A program made the position numbers and the translations under genes. The notes under the pieces were generated by a model. That model saw only the letters and a list, made by a program, of their open reading frames with translations. It made no database searches and was not told where the DNA came from. Below, one piece after another: positions 33,601 through 41,887 of a DNA stretch of 64,000 nucleotides (its first letter is position 1; every line of letters begins with the position of its first letter). This DNA is from Luteibacter pinisoli (lineage in GTDB: Bacteria > Pseudomonadota > Gammaproteobacteria > Xanthomonadales > Rhodanobacteraceae), in the NCBI RefSeq assembly GCF_006385595.1, contig NZ_CP041046.1, positions 682,001 to 746,000 on the forward strand, in the 5' to 3' direction.

Positions 33601-33810
33601 GTCCTTACCTGCCTTCTGGTCTTTATTGGTTTTCTTCGCGGCTACCGTGTCATCGGTTTGCGCAGGCGCGGCTGCGGTGGTGGCGGCAGGCGCTGCTGTC
33701 TGCGCGAACGCGGTCGCGGGTACGCCGATGAAACCGGCGATCGACAGGGTAGCGGTGGCGAGCGCGGCGCAGAGCGGCTTGCGCTTAAGCATGTGTGGCA
33801 GATAAGTCAC
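30616..33810 (-). CDS. Large TonB-dependent receptor of a glycan-utilisation locus
   Basis: A 1064-residue TonB-dependent receptor of the long, carbohydrate-type class (TIGR01782-like). Signal peptide: LCAALATATLSIAGFIGVPATAFAQ. An Ala/Thr-rich stretch precedes the TonB box region (TNLDTVVVTTY). The plug has QNIAQFPAKNIADALAHVPG, TVSIRGLAPELTYTELNG and ARLDEGGIGGNVDLRTRRPLE. The barrel ends RQYYLGVTYKFGGESDK. The GTG start at 33810 has GAGGG 9 bp upstream and is preferred to ATG 33792. First gene of an operon with GH92 and GH2 enzymes, so the ligand is most likely a mannose-containing oligosaccharide. A TTGGATCGATCCAA palindrome lies 114 bp upstream. Confidence 0.92.
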   Translation of the reverse strand: MTYLPHMLKRKPLCAALATATLSIAGFIGVPATAFAQTAAPAATTAAAPAQTDDTVAAKKTNKDQKAGKDQNATNLDTVVVTTYAQSIEQNVQDKREANSIVEVINAQNIAQFPAKNIADALAHVPGVVISRESGEGKTVSIRGLAPELTYTELNGNYVASADTSAGLTRSFNYTLFPANMFSDIKLYKSLEARLDEGGIGGNVDLRTRRPLEMAANEGFVSGTAASSDTSAKTEPQGSALWSWKNKDETFGVLVAGSYQKRQATTYEADASSWHWWSDNCKDHTTCTQSPVDIHGNPYDAAVNNNIDLWGNGVVDQAGNVSNGFWMPQQFATSRNDLTLKTKGAQATMQFKPSDHFLLTGNYFRFERQQTQITNTLEIPEWGLPNNSNFADQNGRLLAPNGLTFDPSHTIVTGANYKLPAAGVGCNSAVNPVTGAARQAVDVCSTEIPWLNGNYSVEKATSQTLNLEGEWDNGGSLSGSFNLGRTWAKGGPSVELGMAAKPRNFVNGQWVNGSDGASWTTSGTDVAGKPGISAEQGVLQNMINGAGQVDLGSTGSNMVNTSNSQNFAQADFTWSLDSTWLQSIQFGGKYTDANAEQQSNEVRWYCKGTQLQFQTCDPNAGQLPAGFLEPNYLNGVNHAYGDDIFPAINFPAYYNYLNSTYDRTLYNKPQNKSSIGEKVAAAYVQANFDTGTIRGNVGLRFVTTKQDLTVANQVTTNNAVYYHDPQGNILICPASGVNAGGGACAPGDFQYLPREVSVIENYTNSTTQKRYNKFLPSFNIAWTIWDDFILRAAGSQALARANYTDLAQLGQLTNNTQEYYNDRKQFGAPLPGWYGSGANADLKPFTATQFDLAGEWYYGPHSVVGVDLFQKKVKNFVVPVTVNNINVDVGGTQTNFLQYSTNANGRSGTSKGVEIYNQHTWDSGFGYILNYTLNKTNETAVSLGDTQVGKAELIGSAKYAANASLFYEKNGLLLRASDNWTGRTMTGLASGLPVYAQPYHQIDLNGDYEFNKHFMVTASIINFNKATPHTYLGGDTRARLVQLLYPGRQYYLGVTYKFGGESDK

Positions 33811-33923
33811 TTTTGAATTCCCTCAGTGGTGTGCGCCATGTTTGGAGTCGGCGCGGTGTCCCCCGTACATCACTGCTGCAGATGCCCGATCTATTCGTGC
33901 ACGTGCCCCTCCTCATCCTGTGC

Positions 33924-33937
33924 TTGGATCGATCCAA
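33924..33937. promoter_or_regulatory. LacI-type operator palindrome 1 (TonB-receptor side)
   Basis: TTGGATCGATCCAA is a perfect 14-bp palindrome in the 449-bp region between the divergent TonB-receptor and chemoreceptor genes. Even-centred palindromes built on CG are typical of LacI/GalR-family regulators that control sugar loci in xanthomonads. It lies 114-127 bp upstream of the receptor start. Confidence 0.7.
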
Positions 33938-34092
33938 ATTTCAGGCAGCCGATCCCGTTCCCCAGCCCGGCAGCTATGGTTATGTCGCTCTACAAAGTTT
34001 TCCCCTGGGGGGAAGCATCTGCTTCCAAACCCTCCCCGCCCCGGTTTCCGTCATTCAGGTTCAGGGGCTTTTCGCCCGCAACCTTTCCTGAC

Positions 34093-34106
34093 TTGGATCG
34101 ATCTAA
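34093..34106. promoter_or_regulatory. LacI-type operator palindrome 2 (chemoreceptor side)
   Basis: TTGGATCGATCTAA differs from palindrome 1 by one base. The two centres are 169 bp apart, about 16 helical turns, compatible with looping by a LacI-family tetramer. It lies 154-167 bp upstream of the chemoreceptor start. The rest of the gap shows no gene; a purine/pyrimidine-rich stretch at 33990-34050 is unremarkable. Confidence 0.65.
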
Positions 34107-34259
34107 CTCCCCGTGGGGCGAATTAAGACGCCGAAGTTGCAAGGTGTCACGCTGCGCCGCAAAAAAACTCGGCTAAAGCTCCCCCGGACCCTGCCGAAAA
34201 CGGCTTGGCATGACTGGCGTCATTCGCCGTCCAACCCGCTTTCCTCCTCAGGTTTCACC

Positions 34260-36245
34260 ATGAAAGACACCCCTCAACGCGCGCGCTGGCGCGGCCTGAG
34301 CGTGGGCGCACGCCTTACGCTGCTGGTCGTGGCCATCGTTTCCCTGGGTATTGCCCTGCTGACGGTGCTGGTTACCACTCTCGTCTCAAGGGAGCTGGAG
34401 ACACGCTCGCGCGACGACCTCAGCCGGGGAAACGGCGCCATCATTGCGATGGTGAATACGTTCAGTGGCGCACTTTTGGCCGAATCCGACCGTTTCCTTG
34501 CCGTTTTTGAGAGCTACTTCCCAGCGACCGCGCTGGGTATGGACCCGATGAAGCGAGTGAAGATGGGCGACCGCACCGTCCCCGTGATGACCCTGGAAGG
34601 CAAGCCGGTCAATGGCGACTTCACGGTGGTCGACGAGTTCTCCGCCCGTGCCCACGTCGTCGCCACGCTGTTCGTGCGCGACGGGCAGGATTTCATCCGC
34701 GTCACCACCTCGCTGAAGAAGCAGGACGGCTCCCGCGCCGTGGGCACGTCCATCGACCACGCCCACCCGGCCTTCCCCCAGCTGCTGGCCGGCAAGGGCT
34801 ATGGCGGCCCGGCGGTGTTGTTCGACAAGCCATACATCACGCGCTATGAGCCGATCCGCGACGCGGGCGGCAACGTCATCGGCGTGTGGTTCGTCGGCGT
34901 GGAGATCACCCAGGAGATGGACGCGCTGCGCGCGCAGATCGCTTCCATCCGTATTGGACAGAGCGGGCATTACTCCGTGATCGACGCCAGCGCCGGCAAG
35001 CGCTACGGCTCGTACATCGTCGACCCGGCGCTGGCGGACCCTGCCGCGAAGGCCGATAGCGCCGCGCTGAAGGCCGTGGGCGTGGATGGCCAGCCGGTGT
35101 ACGCGTCGATGCTTTCGACAGGCAAGGGCGAGGCGCGCTATCGCGTCGCCGTGGCCGGGCGCGAGACCGAGCGCCTCGCCGTCTATGCCACCGACCCCGC
35201 CTGGCACTGGATGGTGGCTGGCACCGTCGATACCGATGAGCTGTATGCGCCCGTGCGCCACCTGCGCAACGTGGCGATCATCAGCAGCCTGGTGATCATC
35301 GGCGTGCTGTGCCTGCTGCTGTTCGTCGCTATCCGCGTGCGTATCACCCGACCGCTCAAGTCGGCGGTGGATGCGGCCAGCCGTCTCGCCGAGGGCGACC
35401 TCACCACGCGGCTTGCCTCCACGCGCGCCGATGAGATCGGCCAGCTGATGAACGCCATCGACGGCATCGGCGATGGCCTGGGCGGTATCGCCCGCTCGGT
35501 GCGCCGTGCCACGGCGAGCATGACCAGCAGTACCTCGGAGATCGCGGCCGGTAACACCGACCTGTCGATGCGCACCGAACGCCAGGCCGCCGAGTTGCAG
35601 ATGACCGCGGCCAGCCTGGACTTGCTGACGCGCACCGTGCGCGATAACGCGGGCAACGCCACCCGTGCGAGCGCCCTGGCCGAAGGCGCCAGCGTCGCCG
35701 TGCAACAGGAAGCCGGCGCCATGGCAGAGGCCGTGGCCTCCATGAATGGCATCCAGGCGTCGGCGCAGCGGATGGCCGATGTCATCGGCATCATCAACGG
35801 CATCGCCTTCCAGACCAACATCCTGGCTTTGAACGCGGCGGTGGAAGCGGCGCGCGCGGGCGAGCAGGGCAGGGGCTTTGCCGTGGTGGCGGCGGAAGTG
35901 CGCAACCTGGCGCAGCGCAGTGCCACGGCCGCGAAGGAAATCGGCGCACTGATCAGCGAATCGGTGGCGCAGGTGGATACCGGCCACGGCCTGGTGACGG
36001 AAGCAGGCCACAACATGCAGGCCGTGATTGGCCGCATCCGCGATGTGGCGTCGCTCATGGGCGACATCAGCCGCGCCTCCACCGACCAGTCCGAGCAGAT
36101 TGGCCGGATCAACCATGCGGTGTCGCGCATGGATGATTCGACCCAGCAGAACTCGGCGCTGGTGGAAGAAGCCGCAGCCGCGGCCAAGAGCCTGGAAGAC
36201 CAGGCGGCCGACCTCGCCCGCGTGGTCGAGGTGTTCCGCCTCTAA
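34260..36245 (+). CDS. Methyl-accepting chemotaxis protein with periplasmic Cache domain
   Basis: A 661-residue chemoreceptor. Membrane helix 1 (about 17-41, LTLLVVAIVSLGIALLTVLVTTL) is followed by a long periplasmic region (45-340) resembling the Cache_3-Cache_2 fusion, with phrases such as GKGYGGPAVLFDKPYITRYEP and GNVIGVWFVGVEI. Helix 2 (about 341-361), a HAMP domain (RITRPLKSAVDAASRLAEGD) and the signalling domain with hairpin tip FQTNILALNAAVEAARAGEQ, GRGFAVVAAEVRNLAQRSA follow. No CheR-binding pentapeptide is visible at the C-terminus (VVEVFRL). ATG 34260 has CAGG upstream. The ligand is unknown; divergence from a glycan receptor with shared operators suggests a sugar-linked signal. Confidence 0.9.
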   Translation: MKDTPQRARWRGLSVGARLTLLVVAIVSLGIALLTVLVTTLVSRELETRSRDDLSRGNGAIIAMVNTFSGALLAESDRFLAVFESYFPATALGMDPMKRVKMGDRTVPVMTLEGKPVNGDFTVVDEFSARAHVVATLFVRDGQDFIRVTTSLKKQDGSRAVGTSIDHAHPAFPQLLAGKGYGGPAVLFDKPYITRYEPIRDAGGNVIGVWFVGVEITQEMDALRAQIASIRIGQSGHYSVIDASAGKRYGSYIVDPALADPAAKADSAALKAVGVDGQPVYASMLSTGKGEARYRVAVAGRETERLAVYATDPAWHWMVAGTVDTDELYAPVRHLRNVAIISSLVIIGVLCLLLFVAIRVRITRPLKSAVDAASRLAEGDLTTRLASTRADEIGQLMNAIDGIGDGLGGIARSVRRATASMTSSTSEIAAGNTDLSMRTERQAAELQMTAASLDLLTRTVRDNAGNATRASALAEGASVAVQQEAGAMAEAVASMNGIQASAQRMADVIGIINGIAFQTNILALNAAVEAARAGEQGRGFAVVAAEVRNLAQRSATAAKEIGALISESVAQVDTGHGLVTEAGHNMQAVIGRIRDVASLMGDISRASTDQSEQIGRINHAVSRMDDSTQQNSALVEEAAAAAKSLEDQAADLARVVEVFRL

Positions 36246-36251
36246 GGAGGG

Positions 36252-38132
36252 TTAGCCCTCCAGCTCTTCCCAGCGGGCGAAGGCCGTGTCGAGCTCGGCC
36301 TGGATCTTCGCCAGCTCGTCGTTCGCCCGCGTGATCGTCGCCGCGTCCTGCTGGTAGTACTTCGGATCGTTCATGGCTTCCGTGCGCCGTGCGATTTCGG
36401 TTTCCAGCTCTTCGAGCTTCGCCGGCAGCAGGTCCAGCTCGCGCTGTTCCTTGAACGAGAGCTTCTTCTTCGCGGCCACGGGTGCAGCCACCGGTGCCGG
36501 CGCGGCGACAGGTGCCGGCTTGGCCGTGGCGGCCGCGGCGGCCTTCGCCGCGGCGATGATCGGCTTCTGGCGCAACCAGTCGCTGTAACCGCCGATGTAA
36601 TCGCCGACCACGCCATCGCCTTCGAGCACCAGCGTGCTGGTGACCACGTTGTCGATGAAGTCGCGATCATGCGAGACGAGCAGCAACGTACCGGTGTATT
36701 CGCCGAGCAGCTCTTCGAGCAGCTCCAGCGTTTCCACGTCGAGGTCGTTGGTCGGTTCGTCCATCACCAGCAGGTTGGACGGCTGCGCGAACAGCTTGGC
36801 CAGAAGAAGACGATTGCGCTCACCGCCGGAAAGGCGGGTGATCGGTGCGCGCGCACGTTCCGGCGAGAACAGGAAGTCCTGCAGGTAGCCGATGATGTGC
36901 TTGCGCTGGCCGTTGAGCTCGATGTATTCGCGGCCTTCGGCCACGTTGTCCAGCGCGTTCATGCTGTCGTCCAGCGCCATGCGGTGCTGGTCGAAATAGG
37001 CGATTTCCAGGCCCGTGCCTTCGACCACCGTGCCTTCCTGCGGAGCCAGCTGGCCGAGCAGGATTTTCAGCAGCGTGGACTTGCCGGCGCCGTTCGGGCC
37101 CATGATGCCCACGCGGTCGCCGCGCATGATGGTGCCGGAGAAATCGGCGATCAGCGTGCGGCCGTCGTAGGCCTGCGTGACGTGCTTGGCCTCGACCACC
37201 TTGCGGCCCGACGCCTGCGCGTTGGCCATCGTCATCTTGGCGTTGCCGGTCTGCTCGCGGCGCTCGGCGCGCTCGAAACGCATGGCCTTCAGCGCACGCA
37301 CGCGGCCTTCGTTACGGGTGCGGCGCGCCTTGATGCCCTGGCGGATCCACACTTCTTCCTGGGCGAGCTTGCGGTCGAAATGCGCATTTGCCTGCGCCTG
37401 CGCGTGCAGGCGCTCTTCGCGGCGGCGCAGGTAGTTGTCGTAGTCGCCCGGCCAGCTGGTCACCTGGCCGCGGTCGATCTCGACGATGCGGGTGGCCAGC
37501 GAACGCAGGAAGCTACGGTCATGGGTGATGAAGACGATGGCGCCGGCGAAGCCCTTGAGGAAGCCTTCGAGCCAGGCGATCGCCTCGATGTCGAGATGGT
37601 TGGTGGGCTCGTCGAGCAGCAGCAGGTTCGGGTCGCGGACGAGGGCCTGGCCCAGCAGCACGCGGCGCTTCATGCCGCCCGAGAGGTCGGCGAAATCGGT
37701 GTGCCCCGGCAGTTCCAGGCGCTCGATGATGTTTTCCACGCGGGCGTCGAGATCCCACGCGTTATGCGCTTCGATCTGCGACTGCACGTCGCCCAGCGCG
37801 TCCATGTCGCCCTCTTCGAGCAGGTGGTGGTAGCGGGCCAGCAGGTGGCCCAGCTCGCCGAGGCCATCGGCCACCACGTCGAACACCGTGCCGGCGGTGT
37901 CCTGCGGCACTTCCTGGGTAAGCCGCGCCACGCGCGTGCCGCCCTGCAGGCGGATTTCACCGTCGTCGGGCTTCAGCTCACCCGCGATGAGCTTCATCAG
38001 GGTGGACTTGCCGGCGCCGTTGCGGCCGACGATACAGACGCGCTCGCCCAGGTCGAGCGAGAGATCGACATGTTCAAGCAGGAGGGGGCCGCCGACGCTG
38101 TAGTCGAGGCCGAGGATCTGGATTAGGGACAT
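36252..38132 (-). CDS. uup: ABC-F ATPase Uup
   Basis: A 626-residue soluble ABC-F protein with two ATPase domains and no membrane part. Domain 1: Walker A GRNGAGKST, signature LSGGMKRRV, Walker B LLLLDEPTNHLD. The basic linker between the domains contains KARRTRNEGRVRALKAMRFERAE. Domain 2: Walker A GPNGAGKST, signature LSGGERNRL, Walker B LLVMDEPTNDLD. An Ala/Pro-rich spacer (about 530-560) connects to the C-terminal coiled coil (LPAKLEELETEIARRTEAM) that binds DNA or ribosome in Uup. Uup affects precise transposon excision and ribosome function. It is convergent with the chemoreceptor gene (6-bp gap) and lies 35 bp downstream of galM. Confidence 0.92.
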   Translation of the reverse strand: MSLIQILGLDYSVGGPLLLEHVDLSLDLGERVCIVGRNGAGKSTLMKLIAGELKPDDGEIRLQGGTRVARLTQEVPQDTAGTVFDVVADGLGELGHLLARYHHLLEEGDMDALGDVQSQIEAHNAWDLDARVENIIERLELPGHTDFADLSGGMKRRVLLGQALVRDPNLLLLDEPTNHLDIEAIAWLEGFLKGFAGAIVFITHDRSFLRSLATRIVEIDRGQVTSWPGDYDNYLRRREERLHAQAQANAHFDRKLAQEEVWIRQGIKARRTRNEGRVRALKAMRFERAERREQTGNAKMTMANAQASGRKVVEAKHVTQAYDGRTLIADFSGTIMRGDRVGIMGPNGAGKSTLLKILLGQLAPQEGTVVEGTGLEIAYFDQHRMALDDSMNALDNVAEGREYIELNGQRKHIIGYLQDFLFSPERARAPITRLSGGERNRLLLAKLFAQPSNLLVMDEPTNDLDVETLELLEELLGEYTGTLLLVSHDRDFIDNVVTSTLVLEGDGVVGDYIGGYSDWLRQKPIIAAAKAAAAATAKPAPVAAPAPVAAPVAAKKKLSFKEQRELDLLPAKLEELETEIARRTEAMNDPKYYQQDAATITRANDELAKIQAELDTAFARWEELEG

Positions 38133-38167
38133 CTCCCTATTCTACCTGCTCCGGTGCTCCCGCCCCG

Positions 38168-39211
38168 TTACAACGTGTCCAGGCGGTAACGGGTGGCCTG
38201 GCGGTAGGTGGCGCCGGGGCGCAGGATCGCGGCCTCGGCGTCCGCCATGTTCACCTGGTCCGGGAAGGCCTCCGCCTCCAGGGCGAAGCCCGCGAAGGCC
38301 TGGTAGCGCTTGCCGTCGCGGCTCACCTGGCCGGCCAGCTTCTGCCCGCTATAGAACTGAAGGCCCTCGCGGTCTGTCTCCACGGTGAGACGGCGCCCGC
38401 TGGAGGGCTCGGTGACGACGGCCACCACCCGCGAAGCGCCGCCTGGGGCCGGGGCCGGGATGTAGCAGTGGTCGAAGCCGCCGGCCAGGCGCAGCTGGGC
38501 GTCCGGCCAGTGCAGGCGCGAGCCGATCGGCGCCGCCGTGCGGAAATCGAAGGCGGTACCGGACACGGGCTGCCGCTCCGTGGGGATGGCCCCCGCGTCG
38601 GTGGCCAGGAATTCCGCCGCGTCGATGCGAATCAGGTGGTCGCGGATATCCGGGCGGCGGTCGTTGAGGTTGAAGTACGGGTGCGAGGTAAGGTTCAGCG
38701 GCGTCGGCGCGTTGGTGGTGGCCTCGTAACGGAGGTCCAGCGCGCCGTCGTCGTCCAGGGTGATCCGCAGCGTCACCCGGACATCGCCGGGGAAGCCGCC
38801 ATCGCCCTCGGGCGAGGCGAGCTGCAGGCATAGCGCGTCGCCGTCCACCTCGACATCCCAGCGCCGCGCGTGGAAACCATCGTGGCCGCCGTGCAGGTGG
38901 TTGTCGCCATCGTTGCGGTCCACCTTGTACTCGATGCCATCGAGCTGGAAGCGGCCGCCGCGGATACGGTTGGCCCAGCGGCCGACGATCCCGCCCATGA
39001 AGGCGGTGGCGGCGAGGTAGTGGTCCGCGTCCGCATGGCCGAGCAGGATTTCGCCAAGGTGGCCCCGGCGGTCGGGTGCCTGCCAGGAGAGCAGGGTGGC
39101 ACCGAGGTCACTGATATCGACGCGCATGCCGCGGGCGTTGCGCAGGGTCCAGCGATGGAGCGGGCGTCCGTCGGGCAAATGGCCCCAGGCGGTAGGTTCG
39201 GAGATAGACAT
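38168..39211 (-). CDS. galM: Aldose 1-epimerase (mutarotase)
   Basis: A 347-residue mutarotase that interconverts alpha and beta anomers of aldoses. Recognisable are ISDLGATLLSWQAPDRRG, FMGGIVGRWANRIRGGRF, NHLHGGHDGFHARRWDV with the catalytic-site His, PTPLNLTSHPYFNL with the second His, and FDHCYIPAP. The C-terminal Glu region ALEAEAFPDQVN is also conserved. The gene lies 28 bp after xylR on the same strand, and xylR is divergent from xylAB, so a xylose mutarotase role is likely. ATG 39211 is used; only a weak ribosome-binding site is visible, consistent with coupling to xylR. Confidence 0.9.
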   Translation of the reverse strand: MSISEPTAWGHLPDGRPLHRWTLRNARGMRVDISDLGATLLSWQAPDRRGHLGEILLGHADADHYLAATAFMGGIVGRWANRIRGGRFQLDGIEYKVDRNDGDNHLHGGHDGFHARRWDVEVDGDALCLQLASPEGDGGFPGDVRVTLRITLDDDGALDLRYEATTNAPTPLNLTSHPYFNLNDRRPDIRDHLIRIDAAEFLATDAGAIPTERQPVSGTAFDFRTAAPIGSRLHWPDAQLRLAGGFDHCYIPAPAPGGASRVVAVVTEPSSGRRLTVETDREGLQFYSGQKLAGQVSRDGKRYQAFAGFALEAEAFPDQVNMADAEAAILRPGATYRQATRYRLDTL

Positions 39212-39239
39212 CAGGGAGAGCAGTCCGTGCCGGCCGCGT

Positions 39240-40418
39240 TCAGGACGCGGCCGCTTTTCGGTGGAGTTCGAGGTATTGGCGCGGCGTGCAGTCGTACTCG
39301 CGACGGAATACCGCATACATGTATTGCAGCGACGTGAAGCCACAGCGGATGGCAATGTCCGCGAGCGTGGTATCGCCGTTGATGATGAGTTCGCAGGCCG
39401 TATCGAGCTTGTGCTTGAGGATGGCCTGGTGGACGGTCTGTTTCAGCTCGCGCTTGAAGTGTTCTTCGAGCACCGTGCGCGATACGCCGACGTAATCGGC
39501 CACCTGTTCGGTCTTGATGCCCAGGCAGCCGTACTGGCGAATGTAGTGGCTGGCGCGCATCACGTGCGGGCTGCGCATCGGCTGGTAACGGCTGGACACC
39601 TGCACGTTGATGCCCACCGGCGGCACGATCACCCGCGTGGTCGAGCAATCCATGCCACGCAGCATCTGGTGCAGCACATGCGCGGCGGTGCGGCCCATTT
39701 CCTCCGCCCCCTGGATCACCGAGGTCAGCGGGATGCGATTGAGCAGCTGGGCCATGGGGTCATTGTCGATGCCGACGATGGCCACCTGTTCGGGCACCGC
39801 GACGCCGCCGATGACGCAGGCCTGCAGCAACTGCCGCGCCCGTGCGTCGGTCACGGCGATGATGCCGATGGGCTTGGGCAGGTCGGACAGCCACGACACC
39901 AGGTGTTCGACGGCTTCACCCCAGCCACCCGCGGTGGTCGGCGATCCCTCGTAAACGATGCCTTCCACGTTCTCGGCCGAGACGATGGCCCGGAACGCGT
40001 GCTCGCGCTCCTGCGCCCAGCGGCTGCCCGCCGTGGCGGGGATGCCATAGAACGCAAAACGCGACAGCCCCTGTTCGATCAGGTGGTCGTACGCCAGCCG
40101 CACGAGGCGGTCGTTGTCGGTGGCGATGTACGGCACGCCCACCGGGTACTGCGCCGGGTCGTGGTACGAGCCACCCACGGCGACCACCGGGATATGCAAC
40201 TCGCGCAGGGCTTCGGCGGCCTCGGGGTCGTCGAAGTCGGCGATGACACCGTCTCCCTTGAACTGGTGGATGTCACGCATGCGGCTGCGGAAATCCTCCT
40301 CAAGGAAGAGGTCCCACTCGACGCGGGTGCTATTGAGGTAGTGCCCAATGCCTGCGATGACCTGGCGGTCATAGACCTTGTTGGCGTTGAACAGCAGTGC
40401 GATGCGATGCGGTGCCAT
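39240..40418 (-). CDS. xylR: XylR-type transcriptional activator (LacI-like sensor plus AraC DNA-binding domain)
   Basis: A 392-residue hybrid regulator like E. coli XylR. Residues 1-275 form a periplasmic-binding-protein-like sugar sensor (HRIALLFNANKVYDRQVIAGIG, GVPYIATDNDRLVRLAYDHL, GIIAVTDARARQLLQAC, EQVAIVGIDNDP). The C-terminal 100 residues are an AraC-type pair of helix-turn-helix motifs (IKTEQVADYVGVSRTVLEEHFK and TTLADIAIRCGFTSLQYMYAVFRREYDCTPRQY). Binding of xylose would turn on the divergent xylA promoter. ATG 40418 is preferred over an upstream in-frame start by similarity. The gap to xylA is 152 bp. Confidence 0.93.
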   Translation of the reverse strand: MAPHRIALLFNANKVYDRQVIAGIGHYLNSTRVEWDLFLEEDFRSRMRDIHQFKGDGVIADFDDPEAAEALRELHIPVVAVGGSYHDPAQYPVGVPYIATDNDRLVRLAYDHLIEQGLSRFAFYGIPATAGSRWAQEREHAFRAIVSAENVEGIVYEGSPTTAGGWGEAVEHLVSWLSDLPKPIGIIAVTDARARQLLQACVIGGVAVPEQVAIVGIDNDPMAQLLNRIPLTSVIQGAEEMGRTAAHVLHQMLRGMDCSTTRVIVPPVGINVQVSSRYQPMRSPHVMRASHYIRQYGCLGIKTEQVADYVGVSRTVLEEHFKRELKQTVHQAILKHKLDTACELIINGDTTLADIAIRCGFTSLQYMYAVFRREYDCTPRQYLELHRKAAAS

Positions 40419-40470
40419 GGCCCTGAAAACTAGCAGGGAATGCGCCGGGAGGCCATGACGCATCGCGGCA

Positions 40471-40498
40471 GGAAAAAGGCTGGAGGCATCGCGGGAAA
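40471..40498. promoter_or_regulatory. Possible XylR direct repeats in the xylR-xylA promoter region
   Basis: GGAAA at 40471-40475 and 40494-40498 are spaced 23 bp start to start, resembling the paired GAAA-type half-sites used by AraC-family activators of xylose genes. Short and common words; low certainty. Confidence 0.25.
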
Positions 40499-40570
40499 TC
40501 GCAATTGCGCCGGAACGCCGAGGTAGCCATCTTCAATGGGATGCGTCCCCACGTTCGTCAAGGAATCGTT

Positions 40571-41887
40571 ATGTCGTACTTCTCCAGCATCCCGAACATC
40601 GCCTTCGAAGGCCCGGGTTCCGATAACCCCCTGGCGTTCCACCACTACGACGCCAGCCGCAAGCTACTCGGCAAGACCATGGCCGAGCACCTGCGCCTCG
40701 CGGTCTGCTACTGGCATACCTTCGTATGGCCCGGTTCGGATGTCTTTGGCGCTGGCACCTTCGAGCGTCCCTGGCAGCAGTCGGGCGACCCGATGCAGAA
40801 GGCCCGGGAAAAAGCCGATGCGGCATTCGATTTCTTCACCCGCCTCGGCACGCCGTTCTACACCTTCCACGACACCGACGTGGCGCCGGAAGGCAACAGC
40901 CTGGCGGAGTACCGCAACAACTTCGCCGCCATGGTCGACGTGCTCGAAAAGAAGCAGGCCGATACCGGGGTGAAGCTGCTCTGGGGCACGGCCAACGTCT
41001 TCAGCAACCCGCGCTACGCGGCCGGCGCGGCGACCAATCCGCAGCCGGAAGTGTTTGCCTATGCCGCCACCCAGGTGCGTCATGCGATGGAGGCTACCCA
41101 TCGCCTGGGTGGCGCCAATTACGTGCTGTGGGGTGGCCGCGAAGGCTACGACACGCTGCTCAACACCGACCTGAAGCGCGAGCGCGCGCAGCTGGGCCGT
41201 TTCTTCCAGATGGTGGTGGAGCACAAGCACAAGCTCGGCTTCAAGGGCGCCATCCTCATCGAGCCCAAGCCGCAGGAACCCACGAAGCACCAGTACGACT
41301 ACGACACCGCCACGGTGTACGGCTTCCTCAAGGAGTTTGGCCTTGAGAACGAGGTGAAGACCAACCTTGAAGCGAACCACGCCACGCTGGCCGGTCATTC
41401 GTTCCAGCATGAAGTGGCCACGTCGATCGCCCTGGGCCTGTTCGGATCCATCGACGCCAACCGCGGTGATCCGCAAAACGGCTGGGACACCGACCAGTTC
41501 CCCAACAGCGTCGAAGAAATGACCCTGGTCACTTACGAGATCCTCAAGGCCGGCGGTTTCACCACGGGCGGTTTCAACTTCGACACCAAGGTGCGTCGCC
41601 AGAGCCACGCCGCGGAAGACCTTTTCCACGGCCACATCGGTGCCATCGACACCCTGGCGCTGGGCCTGGAGCGTGCGGTGAAGATGGTGGAGAAAGACAC
41701 GCTTGCCGAGCTGAAGGCGAAGCGTTATGCCGGCTGGGATGCCGATCTAGGCACGAAGATTCTCAGCGGTGGCTTCACGCTGGCATCGCTCGCTGACGAA
41801 GCGCTGTCGCGCGACCTGCACCCGAAGCACGCATCGGGCCACCAGGAGTTGCTCGAAAACATCGTCAACCGTTATATCTATGGGTGA
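40571..41887 (+). CDS. xylA: Xylose isomerase (class II)
   Basis: A 438-residue metal-dependent isomerase that converts D-xylose to D-xylulose. Conserved blocks are WHTFVWPGSDVFG, FFTRLGTPFYTFHDTDVAPEG with the ring-opening His, NYVLWGGREGYDTLLNTD, ILIEPKPQEPTKHQYDYD (metal ligand Glu), NLEANHATLAGHSFQHE, GSIDANRGDPQNGWDTDQFP and NFDTKVRRQS. The long N-terminus marks class II. ATG 40571 has AAGGAA 6 bp upstream. First gene of the xylose operon; its stop overlaps the likely xylB start. Confidence 0.96.
   Translation: MSYFSSIPNIAFEGPGSDNPLAFHHYDASRKLLGKTMAEHLRLAVCYWHTFVWPGSDVFGAGTFERPWQQSGDPMQKAREKADAAFDFFTRLGTPFYTFHDTDVAPEGNSLAEYRNNFAAMVDVLEKKQADTGVKLLWGTANVFSNPRYAAGAATNPQPEVFAYAATQVRHAMEATHRLGGANYVLWGGREGYDTLLNTDLKRERAQLGRFFQMVVEHKHKLGFKGAILIEPKPQEPTKHQYDYDTATVYGFLKEFGLENEVKTNLEANHATLAGHSFQHEVATSIALGLFGSIDANRGDPQNGWDTDQFPNSVEEMTLVTYEILKAGGFTTGGFNFDTKVRRQSHAAEDLFHGHIGAIDTLALGLERAVKMVEKDTLAELKAKRYAGWDADLGTKILSGGFTLASLADEALSRDLHPKHASGHQELLENIVNRYIYG

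Noticed and set aside
30370..33816. A very long open frame (over 1100 codons) on the plus strand opposite the TonB receptor
   Set aside because: It is the antisense of a well-supported receptor gene; high GC third positions keep antisense frames open. The translation has no domain-like sequence and no ribosome-binding site.
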